A DNA stretch of 64,000 bases from Enterococcus faecalis 13-SD-W-01 (lineage in GTDB: Bacteria; Bacillota; Bacilli; Lactobacillales; Enterococcaceae), in contig KE351646.1 of NCBI GenBank assembly GCA_000415185.1, positions 138,019-202,018 on the forward strand. The letters run 5' to 3'. The number at the start of each line of letters is the position of its first letter. Within the stretch, counting starts at the first letter, position 1. The position numbers and the translations under genes were made by a program. Shown here one piece after another: positions 43,396 through 50,713 of the stretch. Under the pieces are notes generated by a model. It was not told where the DNA came from, made no database searches, and worked only from the letters and a program-made list of their open reading frames with translations.

Positions 43396-44718
43396 ATGAA
43401 AAAAACAATGAAGGCCGGTTTATTCACACTATTGGGAACTGCACTTCTCGGATTAAGTGCATGCGGGGCAAACAATGATGGCAACGACTCTGCTGCAGCA
43501 GCAAGCAACGGAAAAACAACAATCGATTTTTGGTCATTCTGGGGATCTGGCGCAAGAAAAGATGTGATTGAAGAAATTATTGATGATTTTAATGCTTCAC
43601 AAGATGATGTTCAGGTCAATTATAAATTTCAGCCGTGGGGAGATATCTGGACGAAATCACTTTCTGCCATTACAGCAGGAAATCCGCCAGATGTCATCGT
43701 TCAAGATATCAATTCTGTCGCGCAGCGGGCAGAAGCAAATCAAGCAACGAATTTATCTGAGTTTGTCACAGATGATACGTCAAAAGAATTTTATCCGCAG
43801 CTTTGGGATACCGTGAACTATAAAGGTGACCCTTACGCGATTCCGTTCAACACAGATACACAAGTGATTTTTTACAATAAAAAGATGTTTGAAGAAGCAG
43901 GCATCAGTGAAGATAATTTACCTTCAACGTGGGATGAATTAGAAGAAGCAGCCCATAAATTAGACGTAAAAGAAAATGGCAATTTCAGCCGTATCGGTTT
44001 TTATCCTCTTTGGAACATGGGAGCAGATGTCTGGGCATTGAATGCAGATAATGGCGAAAGCTGGTTTAACAAAGACGAGGAAGTGAAGATCGATACACCA
44101 AATAAAGTCTCTGCGATTGAATGGATCCAGAAATGGCAAGATCATTATGGACGAGATACGATCAATCGTTTAGAAGCCGATTTTGGTTCAGGAGTTTCTG
44201 ATCCATTTATCTCTGGGTTGGTTGCCATGCGTGCACAAAACATCAATTACTATTCTAATTTAATGGAGAATGCGCCAGATGATTTTGAATTTGGTGTGAT
44301 GCAATTACCAGAAAAAGAAGAAGGTTCCGGCCATTGGTCTTGGGGCGGCGGATTTGTCCTAGAAGTACCGAGAGGCGCCAAAAATCCAGAAGCTTCCTAT
44401 AAATTCATCAATTATTTGACATCGGCTGAAGTACAAGAAAAATTTGGTGAGAAAAGTTTTGATATCATGGCAAACAAAGAAGCCAATGAAAACTTAGTAA
44501 ATAATGATAATCTGTCAGAAAAAGGACAAATGATTTACAAGATGGCAGACGAAAATTTTGCAAATACTGTGATTACACCGACACCTTTAAACGCACCTGA
44601 TTTTACAACGCTTGTCAATGAACAGCTGGATCAAATCCTTTTAGGAAGAAAATCGGCAAAAGCTGGTTTGTCAGATGCGCAAAAAGCAGTAGAAGATTTA
44701 GTAAAACAAAATCAGTAA
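43396..44718 (+). CDS. Carbohydrate ABC transporter substrate-binding lipoprotein (family 1)
   Basis: 440 residues. The N-terminus has a lipobox, ALLGLSACG, with Cys at about residue 23, so the protein should be lipid-anchored outside the membrane. The mature start KTTIDFWSFWGSGARKDVIE and later AGNPPDVIVQD, PFNTDTQVIFYNKKMFEEAG and GGGFVLEVPRGAKNPEASYKFI are the typical sugar-binding fold. TTGGAGGT precedes the ATG. Followed by two hairpins and then the permeases. Substrate unknown; DUF624 neighbour proteins often go with oligosaccharide uptake. Confidence 0.93.
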   Translation: MKKTMKAGLFTLLGTALLGLSACGANNDGNDSAAAASNGKTTIDFWSFWGSGARKDVIEEIIDDFNASQDDVQVNYKFQPWGDIWTKSLSAITAGNPPDVIVQDINSVAQRAEANQATNLSEFVTDDTSKEFYPQLWDTVNYKGDPYAIPFNTDTQVIFYNKKMFEEAGISEDNLPSTWDELEEAAHKLDVKENGNFSRIGFYPLWNMGADVWALNADNGESWFNKDEEVKIDTPNKVSAIEWIQKWQDHYGRDTINRLEADFGSGVSDPFISGLVAMRAQNINYYSNLMENAPDDFEFGVMQLPEKEEGSGHWSWGGGFVLEVPRGAKNPEASYKFINYLTSAEVQEKFGEKSFDIMANKEANENLVNNDNLSEKGQMIYKMADENFANTVITPTPLNAPDFTTLVNEQLDQILLGRKSAKAGLSDAQKAVEDLVKQNQ

Positions 44719-44782
44719 GAAAGAACCAGAAAATATCCGTTAGACAAAAAGAAGAAAATGAGCACTGCTTTAAACCAAGAGC

Positions 44783-44818
44783 CGAAAGTTTCAACTTTTC
44801 AAAGAGTTGAAACTTTCG
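44783..44818 (+). terminator. Long hairpin between binding-protein and permease genes
   Basis: CGAAAGTTTCAACT at 44783-44796 and AGTTGAAACTTTCG at 44805-44818 form a perfect 14-bp stem with an 8-base loop. There is no T run, so it may act as an mRNA-stabilising structure for the binding-protein message rather than as a terminator. Confidence 0.6.
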
Positions 44819-44885
44819 AGCTTATCTCTAGAGAAGTGTTTATTTTTCGCTTTCTTATTCGTGATTGATTGAGCGAGACAGAAGG

Positions 44886-44926
44886 CGTGAAAAATAGCCG
44901 GCACTCTCTATTTTTCACGTTTTTTG
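44886..44926 (+). terminator. Strong terminator ahead of the permease genes
   Basis: CGTGAAAAATAG at 44886-44897 and CTATTTTTCACG at 44908-44919 form a perfect 12-bp stem and are followed directly by seven T residues. Confidence 0.88.
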
Positions 44927-44980
44927 TCCTCTCTCTAACGGGTAATTTATTCTATTTTCTACGCAAAGGAGGATTTATCG

Positions 44981-45892
44981 GTGAAAAAAATTTCTAAACG
45001 AAAGAAAAAAGAAGCAATGTGGGGGTATGTTTTTATTTCGCCATTCATTATCGGATTTGTTATTTTCATGCTTGGCCCGATGCTTTTTTCAGTAATTGGC
45101 AGTTTCACAGATTATAACTTGACTTCAAGAATGAATTTTATTGGTCTAGATAATTTCAGACGGATGTTCTTTTCAGATACATTGTTTTGGCGCTCGTTAT
45201 ATAACACAGTTTACTTTGTTATTTTCAATGTTCCGCTGACAACATTATTCAGCATTTTCTTAGCAACGATCTTGAATCAAAAAATACGCGGTATCAGTGT
45301 CTATAGGACGATTTTTTATCTGCCCGCTGTATTATCAGGTGTAGCGATCTATATTTTGTGGATGCAGCTGCTTTCGCCGTCTGCGGGATTGGTCAATACA
45401 TTTTTAAGCTGGTTCAACATCACAGGTCCTGCGTGGCTGTTTGATCCAAATTGGACGAAACCTGCTTTGATTTTGATGCGTATATGGAGTTCTGGCGGTG
45501 CAATGTTGTTATATCTTGCGACGCTGCAAAACGTTCCTTCTGCGTTATATGAATCTGCAGAAATCGACGGAGCAGGCGTATGGGGGAAATTCAAAAATAT
45601 CACGTTGCCGCTGATTACGCCCATTATTTTTTACGATGTGATCACGTCAACGATTGGCTCCTTCCAAATTTTCCAAGAAGCCTATGTGATGACCCAAAAC
45701 GGCACAGGCGGACCAGCTAACTCATTACTTTTCTATAACCTACATATGTGGAATAAAGCATTTGTTGCTTTTGATATGGGCTATGCGATGGCTATGTCAA
45801 TGATTCTTTTTCTTATTGTGTTGGTTCTTACATTTATCAATTTGAAACTAGCGCCGAGATGGGTGCATTATTCAGGAGGCGACGGCAAATGA
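44981..45892 (+). CDS. Carbohydrate ABC transporter permease (MalF/UgpA type)
   Basis: 303 residues with six membrane segments. The EAA loop is ALYESAEIDGAGVWGKFKNI followed by TLPLITP near residue 205. GTG start at 44981, 7 bases after AAAGGAGGA. N-terminus strongly basic (KKISKRKKKEAMW). Overlaps the next permease as ATGA. It should form a heterodimer with it and use a shared ATPase such as MsmK, since no ATPase gene is present here. Confidence 0.94.
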   Translation: MKKISKRKKKEAMWGYVFISPFIIGFVIFMLGPMLFSVIGSFTDYNLTSRMNFIGLDNFRRMFFSDTLFWRSLYNTVYFVIFNVPLTTLFSIFLATILNQKIRGISVYRTIFYLPAVLSGVAIYILWMQLLSPSAGLVNTFLSWFNITGPAWLFDPNWTKPALILMRIWSSGGAMLLYLATLQNVPSALYESAEIDGAGVWGKFKNITLPLITPIIFYDVITSTIGSFQIFQEAYVMTQNGTGGPANSLLFYNLHMWNKAFVAFDMGYAMAMSMILFLIVLVLTFINLKLAPRWVHYSGGDGK

Positions 45893-46743
45893 CAGAATGG
45901 ATCGCAAGCAAAAGCGGAAATCGCAAATTGAAAAAATATCTGAGTTATGTCGGATTGAGCTTGATTGGGATTGTTTTGCTGATTCCGCTGCTGTGGATGA
46001 TTTTCACTTCTTTAAAGCCAATGGAGGAAATCGTTCGGTTCCCGCCGACATTTTTTCCAGAAACCATCAATTGGCACAATTATATAGAAACGATCCAGGC
46101 ATTCCCGTTTTGGCTTTATGCTAAAAATACGTTATTTATAACAGTTTTGGTCGTTTTAGGAAATGTGCTGTCGAATTCATTTATTGCTTATGGATTTGCC
46201 AAGTTGGATTTTCCAGGGAAAAAGCTGATGTTTGCGTTGGTTTTATCGACAATGATGATTCCGGGTTTTGTGACGATGATTCCGCAGTATGTCATTTTTT
46301 CAAAAATCGGCTGGGTGGGTACTTATCTGCCTTTAATCGTTCCTTCTTTTTTCGGCAATGCCTTCAATATTTTTCTGATGCGTCAATTTTACTTGTCTAT
46401 CAACAATGAATTGATTGAAGCTGCGGAGATTGATGGAGCCAATCATTTTTATATTTGGAGTCATTTGATGATTCCTTTGACGAAACCAGCATTGATCACG
46501 ATTGCGATCAATTCCTTCAATGCGGCATGGAATGATTTTCTTGGGCCATTGCTTTACATTCACGATCAAGATCGTTACACATTGCAAATCGGGCTGCAAG
46601 TTTTTCAAAACCAAGCAACGACACAGTGGAATTATTTGATGGCTGGAGCGACTCTTGTCCTGCTGCCAACGGTTCTTTTGTTCTTCTTTGCGCAAAGATA
46701 CTTTATTGAAGGAATGGATTTGACAGGGGGGACGAAAGGGTGA
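45889..46743 (+). CDS. Carbohydrate ABC transporter permease (MalG/UgpE type)
   Basis: 284 residues with six membrane segments; the EAA loop is ELIEAAEIDGANHFYIWSHL followed by MIPLTKPAL (about residue 185). I start at ATG 45889, which overlaps the stop of the previous permease and follows CAGGAGGCGAC. Residues KPMEEIVRFPPTFFPETI after the first segment are typical of this permease class. Overlaps the DUF624 gene by four bases. Confidence 0.94.
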   Translation: MTEWIASKSGNRKLKKYLSYVGLSLIGIVLLIPLLWMIFTSLKPMEEIVRFPPTFFPETINWHNYIETIQAFPFWLYAKNTLFITVLVVLGNVLSNSFIAYGFAKLDFPGKKLMFALVLSTMMIPGFVTMIPQYVIFSKIGWVGTYLPLIVPSFFGNAFNIFLMRQFYLSINNELIEAAEIDGANHFYIWSHLMIPLTKPALITIAINSFNAAWNDFLGPLLYIHDQDRYTLQIGLQVFQNQATTQWNYLMAGATLVLLPTVLLFFFAQRYFIEGMDLTGGTKG

Positions 46744-47357
46744 GAAAAATAAAACTTAATCAGCTATTGATCCAGTTTTTGACTCTGATTCCAAAACTTG
46801 CTGGATTGCAGATCCTATGGTTTATCGCCTCGCTGCCGCTTTTTACAGTCTTTAGCGCGACACGTACGCTGACAGAACGTTTGTCTTATATGGGAAAACA
46901 AATCGAAGAAGAACCAACTTCTTTTTTCTTTGATTTTCGGCAAAATGTACAGAAATATTGGAAAAAAGATGTCTTATTGAGTATTTATTTGCTTCTTTTG
47001 CTAATCGATCGGCAGATTTTTCTCCAAATGAATACGCACATCGGCGCAGTTTTGATGTCTGCGGCGACAGTGTTATGTTTAATGAGCGTGGTCTTATTTG
47101 TTTATCATGTTTTATGCACGTTGGAAAATGAGAAGCAAAAATTTTTGGTTTCTTTTGTGCTCTTTTGGCGCTCCCCGCTGTTTGTCTGTGCATCTTTTGC
47201 AAGTATAGCTGTATGTACATTATTTTTGCGTTTTGTTGGTCCAGTCTACTTTATGCTTTTAGGTGTGAGTCTGCCTATTTATGCACAGATTGCATTGAAA
47301 CACTTTTTCCAAACGCGTAAGGTAAAAAAAGATCGGATTTCTTTTCTGCAAAAATAA
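46740..47357 (+). CDS. DUF624 (YesL-like) membrane protein
   Basis: 205 residues with about five membrane segments. The N-terminal region LLIQFLTLIPKLAGLQILWFIASLPLFTVF-like stretch and FSATRTLTERLSYM match YesL family proteins, which occur with carbohydrate ABC transporters for plant or host polysaccharide oligomers. GTG start overlaps the permease stop by four bases (GTGA). Function of the family is unknown. No hydrolase or two-component system lies next to it in this window. Confidence 0.85.
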   Translation: MRKIKLNQLLIQFLTLIPKLAGLQILWFIASLPLFTVFSATRTLTERLSYMGKQIEEEPTSFFFDFRQNVQKYWKKDVLLSIYLLLLLIDRQIFLQMNTHIGAVLMSAATVLCLMSVVLFVYHVLCTLENEKQKFLVSFVLFWRSPLFVCASFASIAVCTLFLRFVGPVYFMLLGVSLPIYAQIALKHFFQTRKVKKDRISFLQK

Positions 47358-47435
47358 GAAATCTAGCAATAATTTTTTCATTTAAGCTTTGATTAAGCTT
47401 CCCTCGTTAAGATTTATCCAACGAGGTGAGGAAAG

Positions 47436-48353
47436 ATGAAAAAATTGATGGCAATCGTCTTTTTGGGCGCAGCAGTATTTTTTGGTATTTATAAATCAGG
47501 TATTTTTGAACAAAACACTACAGCTGAACAAACAGCAACAAGTGAACAAATAAGCGAAACGAGTACGGCGGCAGAAACAGAACCCACGACAACGACCATG
47601 GTAAAAATCGGAAAAGAAGATAGTGATCTGTATTCTGATGAAGCATTGACAACCCAGCTAGCGCTTGTCAATGGAGGAGAGCTGACAGAATATATCAGCG
47701 AAACAGATGATGTCTATAAAATAAAGACCAACGACGGAGATACAGGATACTTGCCAAAAAGTTCTGGCGAAAAAGTGACAAAAACAACACAATCAGTACC
47801 AGATTCTTTATCCGGTGCAGTGATTGTTCTTGATCCAGGACATGGGGGCGAAGACACTGGTGCACTAAGTAATGACGAGCTGACAGAAGAAAAAGAAGTA
47901 ACCTTGAGCACAGCTGAAAAAGTCAAGTCAGCGCTGGAAGCAGCTGGAGCAACGGTTTATCTTACTCGTACGACCGATGAACTCGTACAATTAGGCGATA
48001 TTTGTACGTTTAGTGAGGAAAAGGAAGCAGATGTGTTCATCAGTTTGCACGCAGATTCCACAGAATATGCGAATGAAGCAACAGGGATAACAACATATTA
48101 CTATTATGGTGAAGAAGAAACGTTGGCGCAAACGATACAAGAAAGCTTTACCAGTCTGCCTTTAGATTCCAGAGGCATTGCTTATGGGAACTATCAAGTC
48201 TTGCGTGAAAATCTGCAGCCTTCTATTTTGATCGAGATGGGTTATATGAACAATGACAACGACTTGTCAGAATTAGTATCCGATTCTTATCAAGAACAGT
48301 TAGCTGAAAGTATCACTACAGGTTTGACCAATTACTTTGCAAACCAAGCGTAA
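47436..48353 (+). CDS. N-acetylmuramoyl-L-alanine amidase (Amidase_3) with SH3b-like domain
   Basis: Cell-wall hydrolase that cuts the bond between MurNAc and the stem peptide. 305 residues: N-terminal membrane segment or signal (about 4-20), a Thr/Glu/Ser-rich linker, an SH3-like domain (about 50-110) and the Amidase_3 domain from about 127: VIVLDPGHGGEDTGA with the first zinc His, TEEKEVTLSTAEKVK with a Glu ligand, VFISLHADS with the second His, and ILIEMGYMNN with the catalytic Glu. AGGTGAGG precedes the ATG. It is followed by repeat copy C. Confidence 0.92.
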   Translation: MKKLMAIVFLGAAVFFGIYKSGIFEQNTTAEQTATSEQISETSTAAETEPTTTTMVKIGKEDSDLYSDEALTTQLALVNGGELTEYISETDDVYKIKTNDGDTGYLPKSSGEKVTKTTQSVPDSLSGAVIVLDPGHGGEDTGALSNDELTEEKEVTLSTAEKVKSALEAAGATVYLTRTTDELVQLGDICTFSEEKEADVFISLHADSTEYANEATGITTYYYYGEEETLAQTIQESFTSLPLDSRGIAYGNYQVLRENLQPSILIEMGYMNNDNDLSELVSDSYQEQLAESITTGLTNYFANQA

Positions 48354-48374
48354 ACCGTAAAAACAGGAAACGGT

Positions 48375-48482
48375 TAAGAGGTTGGTTTTCTCGGTGGTCT
48401 GTTCCGAGCACCAAATAGATACTGTTCGACAGGGATTCACTTCGTTCTTCATGTTTCACAGCATTAAGACTCTTTTCAAATG
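48375..48482 (+). repeat. Intergenic repeat element, copy C (degenerate, truncated)
   Basis: Begins TAAGAGGTTGG, 22 bp after the amidase stop. It keeps the middle block (CCGAGCACCAAATAGATACTG, then TTCTTCATGTTTCACAG) and the left hairpin arm GCATTAAGACTCTTTTCAAAT but then stops; the right arm and tail are absent. A terminator follows directly. Confidence 0.75.
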
Positions 48483-48496
48483 GTAAACAATAAATA

Positions 48497-48530
48497 ACCC
48501 ACTTAAACAGGTATGCATGTTTAAGTGGGT
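48497..48530. terminator. Bidirectional terminator
   Basis: ACCCACTTAAAC and GTTTAAGTGGGT pair perfectly around a 10-base loop, placed between the convergent amidase and RNase HIII genes. Confidence 0.85.
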
Positions 48531-48543
48531 TTATTGTATTTTT

Positions 48544-49455
48544 TTATTTAACCAGTTTTTGTGCTTTCTCTGTGTTGGCAAAGTGGAGTTTAGCATAATT
48601 TTCCAATAACGGAAGGCCGCCTTTTTTCAACAGTCTTGCTGCAACTTGGTCCGATTTTGTCCCAGCACCAGAAGGAATCTCCATTCCTGTTTCCTGTGAA
48701 GCTTTTGCTAATTCTTCTAAAAAAGAAGCGCGGCAAATGATGGAAGCCGCAGCGACAGAAAGATGGTACTGTTCGCCTTTAGTGATGAAATAGATTTTTT
48801 CAGTGACTGGTTCTTTTTCCAGCTTTGCGTATTTTTTGAAATTTGCTTCCGGCGTGAATTGATCGATCAGGATCGCCTCAGGTTTTTCGGGTGCGATTTT
48901 TTTCAATAAAAGCTGGATGGCTTGGTTATGCAAAGCGACTTTCATCCGTACAGCGTTATATTTAGGTTGAATCTCGTTATATTTCTTAGGTGTGACAATC
49001 AGCTGCTGATAAGGAATCAATGTTTTGATTTTTTCAGCTAAAAGAATGATCTGGCTGTCTTTCAATTCTTTTGAATCCCGCACTCCGATTTTTTTTAATT
49101 CATCTAGATGCGCGCGATCCGCATAGGCTGCACAAACGACAAGGGGGCCGAAATAACTGCCGTTGCCGACTTCATCGCTGCCCAAAACAGACAGCTGGCT
49201 GAAATTCGCTGGTAAAGATGACGTTGTTTTGGCTGCTTTTTTTGTTTCGGAAGCTGTGCCCCAGCGACTTGCTTCTTGTTCTGCACCTGCTCCTTGGAAC
49301 ATTACTTTTCCAGAAGTATAAGCAGTGATCACCGTGCCGTTTTTCTTAGCGGCAAAGGAAGTATACGGGATTTTCTTGGTTAAAAGATAATCCTGATATT
49401 CATTTTTCATTTTTTCAATAACGGCAGGTCCCGCTTTGATGACTACATTACTCAT
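48544..49455 (-). CDS. rnhC: Ribonuclease HIII
   Basis: Cuts RNA in RNA-DNA hybrids; 303 residues, normal for RnhC. N-terminal TBP-like domain (about 1-85) with ITAYTSGKVMFQGAGAEQE, then the catalytic domain: GSDEVGNGSYFGPLVV with the Asp-Glu pair, AILIDQFTPEANF with Asp, and SVAAASIICRASFLEEL. Start ATG at 49455 has CGGAG eight bases before; an in-frame start eight codons upstream is less well placed. Divergent from zapA. Confidence 0.95.
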   Translation of the reverse strand: MSNVVIKAGPAVIEKMKNEYQDYLLTKKIPYTSFAAKKNGTVITAYTSGKVMFQGAGAEQEASRWGTASETKKAAKTTSSLPANFSQLSVLGSDEVGNGSYFGPLVVCAAYADRAHLDELKKIGVRDSKELKDSQIILLAEKIKTLIPYQQLIVTPKKYNEIQPKYNAVRMKVALHNQAIQLLLKKIAPEKPEAILIDQFTPEANFKKYAKLEKEPVTEKIYFITKGEQYHLSVAAASIICRASFLEELAKASQETGMEIPSGAGTKSDQVAARLLKKGGLPLLENYAKLHFANTEKAQKLVK

Positions 49456-49605
49456 TCCATTTCTCCGTTTCTCATTCATTCATTTTTATACTAGCATATT
49501 TCGTTTCTAAACAAAGCCGAACATAGCAATTTTTTGCAGTTTAACATATAATAGTAAAGTAATTTTAAGAAAATTCTGCGTACTACTGCGCATAAAGCCG
49601 CTTCA

Positions 49606-49614
49606 TGGTACAAT
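49606..49614 (+). promoter_or_regulatory. Extended -10 promoter of the zapA-cvpA genes
   Basis: TGGTACAAT is an extended -10 box about 38 bp before the zapA start; the -35 region is not obvious. Confidence 0.5.
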
Positions 49615-49651
49615 AGATAGACGGATTTATTACAGGGGGGAATCGATTCAC

Positions 49652-50089
49652 ATGGCACACGAAAAAACACGCTATAAAGCAGTGATTGCCAACCAGACTT
49701 ATACGATCATCGGCCGAGAAACAAAGCAGCACATGGATACAGTGACGAAATTAGTCAATGAACAGCTGCTTGAGTTAAAGAATCTTTCACCTCAGCTCGA
49801 CAATGAACAAGCAGCGATTTTGATGGCTGTCAATGCACTTTCAGATCAATTGAAGAAACAAGAACGGATTCTTGGACTTGAAGAAGAAGTTTCTGGATTG
49901 AAAAAGAAAATGATTAAGTTTAAAGAATTGGAAAACCGGGTCAAACGCATGGAAGCAATTGAAAATGAAGCGCGGGAAGTCTTGAAAGAAACAGGCCGAG
50001 GCGACATGGAAATCAAAAACCATGTCGAAGCCCAACAGATTCTGAATGAGAATAGAAAGAATCAAATCAAACAAAAATCTTCGAACTAG
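49652..50089 (+). CDS. zapA: Cell division protein ZapA
   Basis: FtsZ-binding protein that stabilises the Z ring. N-terminal domain: KAVIANQTYTIIGRETKQHM, VTKLVNEQLLELKNL, and ILMAVNALSDQLKKQ (about 1-70); then a long charged coiled coil to residue 145. Most ZapA proteins are 85-110 residues, so this is a long enterococcal-type form. ATG at 49652 follows ACAGGGGGGAA. cvpA follows 17 bp later, the conserved order with mutS2. Confidence 0.92.
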   Translation: MAHEKTRYKAVIANQTYTIIGRETKQHMDTVTKLVNEQLLELKNLSPQLDNEQAAILMAVNALSDQLKKQERILGLEEEVSGLKKKMIKFKELENRVKRMEAIENEAREVLKETGRGDMEIKNHVEAQQILNENRKNQIKQKSSN

Positions 50090-50106
50090 ATAGAAAGGAA
50101 AATGAG

Positions 50107-50655
50107 ATGCTGACTCTCTTGATTTTATTTATATTGTTGATCGCCTTTTTTTCTGGGGCACGCCGAGGGTTTACGATGCAAGCCGTCTTTACAGTCGGTT
50201 ATGTGATTTCTTTTATCGCAGCACAGCATTTTTATAAACCGCTAGCAAATCATTTGAGATTATACATCCCATATCCTGCGGTGACGCCAGATTCACAGAT
50301 GGCCTTTTTCGACCAAGCACGTTCGTTGAGCTTGGATCAGGCTTTTTATGCAGGTGTGGCATTTCTTGCGATTTTTGCAGCTGGCTGGCTGATCACGAGA
50401 TTCATCGGTGTATTTTTACACGGATTGACCTATGTCCCAGTCTTGCGGCAGGCAGATTGGATCGCAGGCGGGATCTTATCAATGGTCGTTGCTTATGCAG
50501 TGATTTTTATGCTGTTGAGTTTATTGATGATGGTACCTTTAGACAGTATCCAAAATTTATTTAAATCCAATGGTCTTCCACGATTCATCGTTGAAAATAC
50601 ACCCGTATTATCCAACAAGATTTATGATTTGTGGATCACCAGAATAATAGGCTAG
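50107..50655 (+). CDS. cvpA: CvpA family membrane protein
   Basis: 182 residues with four membrane segments, typical of the CvpA/colicin V production family. FSGARRGFTMQAVFTVGYVI opens the conserved region; LADWIAGGILSMVVAY-like stretch near residue 125 is the third conserved segment. Exact function in Firmicutes is unknown; it lies with zapA and mutS2 in a conserved cluster. AAAGGAAAATGAG precedes the ATG. Followed by a hairpin before mutS2. Confidence 0.9.
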   Translation: MLTLLILFILLIAFFSGARRGFTMQAVFTVGYVISFIAAQHFYKPLANHLRLYIPYPAVTPDSQMAFFDQARSLSLDQAFYAGVAFLAIFAAGWLITRFIGVFLHGLTYVPVLRQADWIAGGILSMVVAYAVIFMLLSLLMMVPLDSIQNLFKSNGLPRFIVENTPVLSNKIYDLWITRIIG

Positions 50656-50687
50656 GCTGAAAATAGAAACTAAGTCAGCCTTTTTTT
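50655..50687 (+). terminator. Terminator or attenuator between cvpA and mutS2
   Basis: GGCTGA and TCAGCC pair around a 14-base loop and are followed by seven T residues. The stem is only six bases, so it probably reduces rather than stops transcription into mutS2, which starts 26 bp later. Confidence 0.6.
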
Positions 50688-50713
50688 ACTTTTAAAAGAC
50701 AGCAGGTGAAAAA

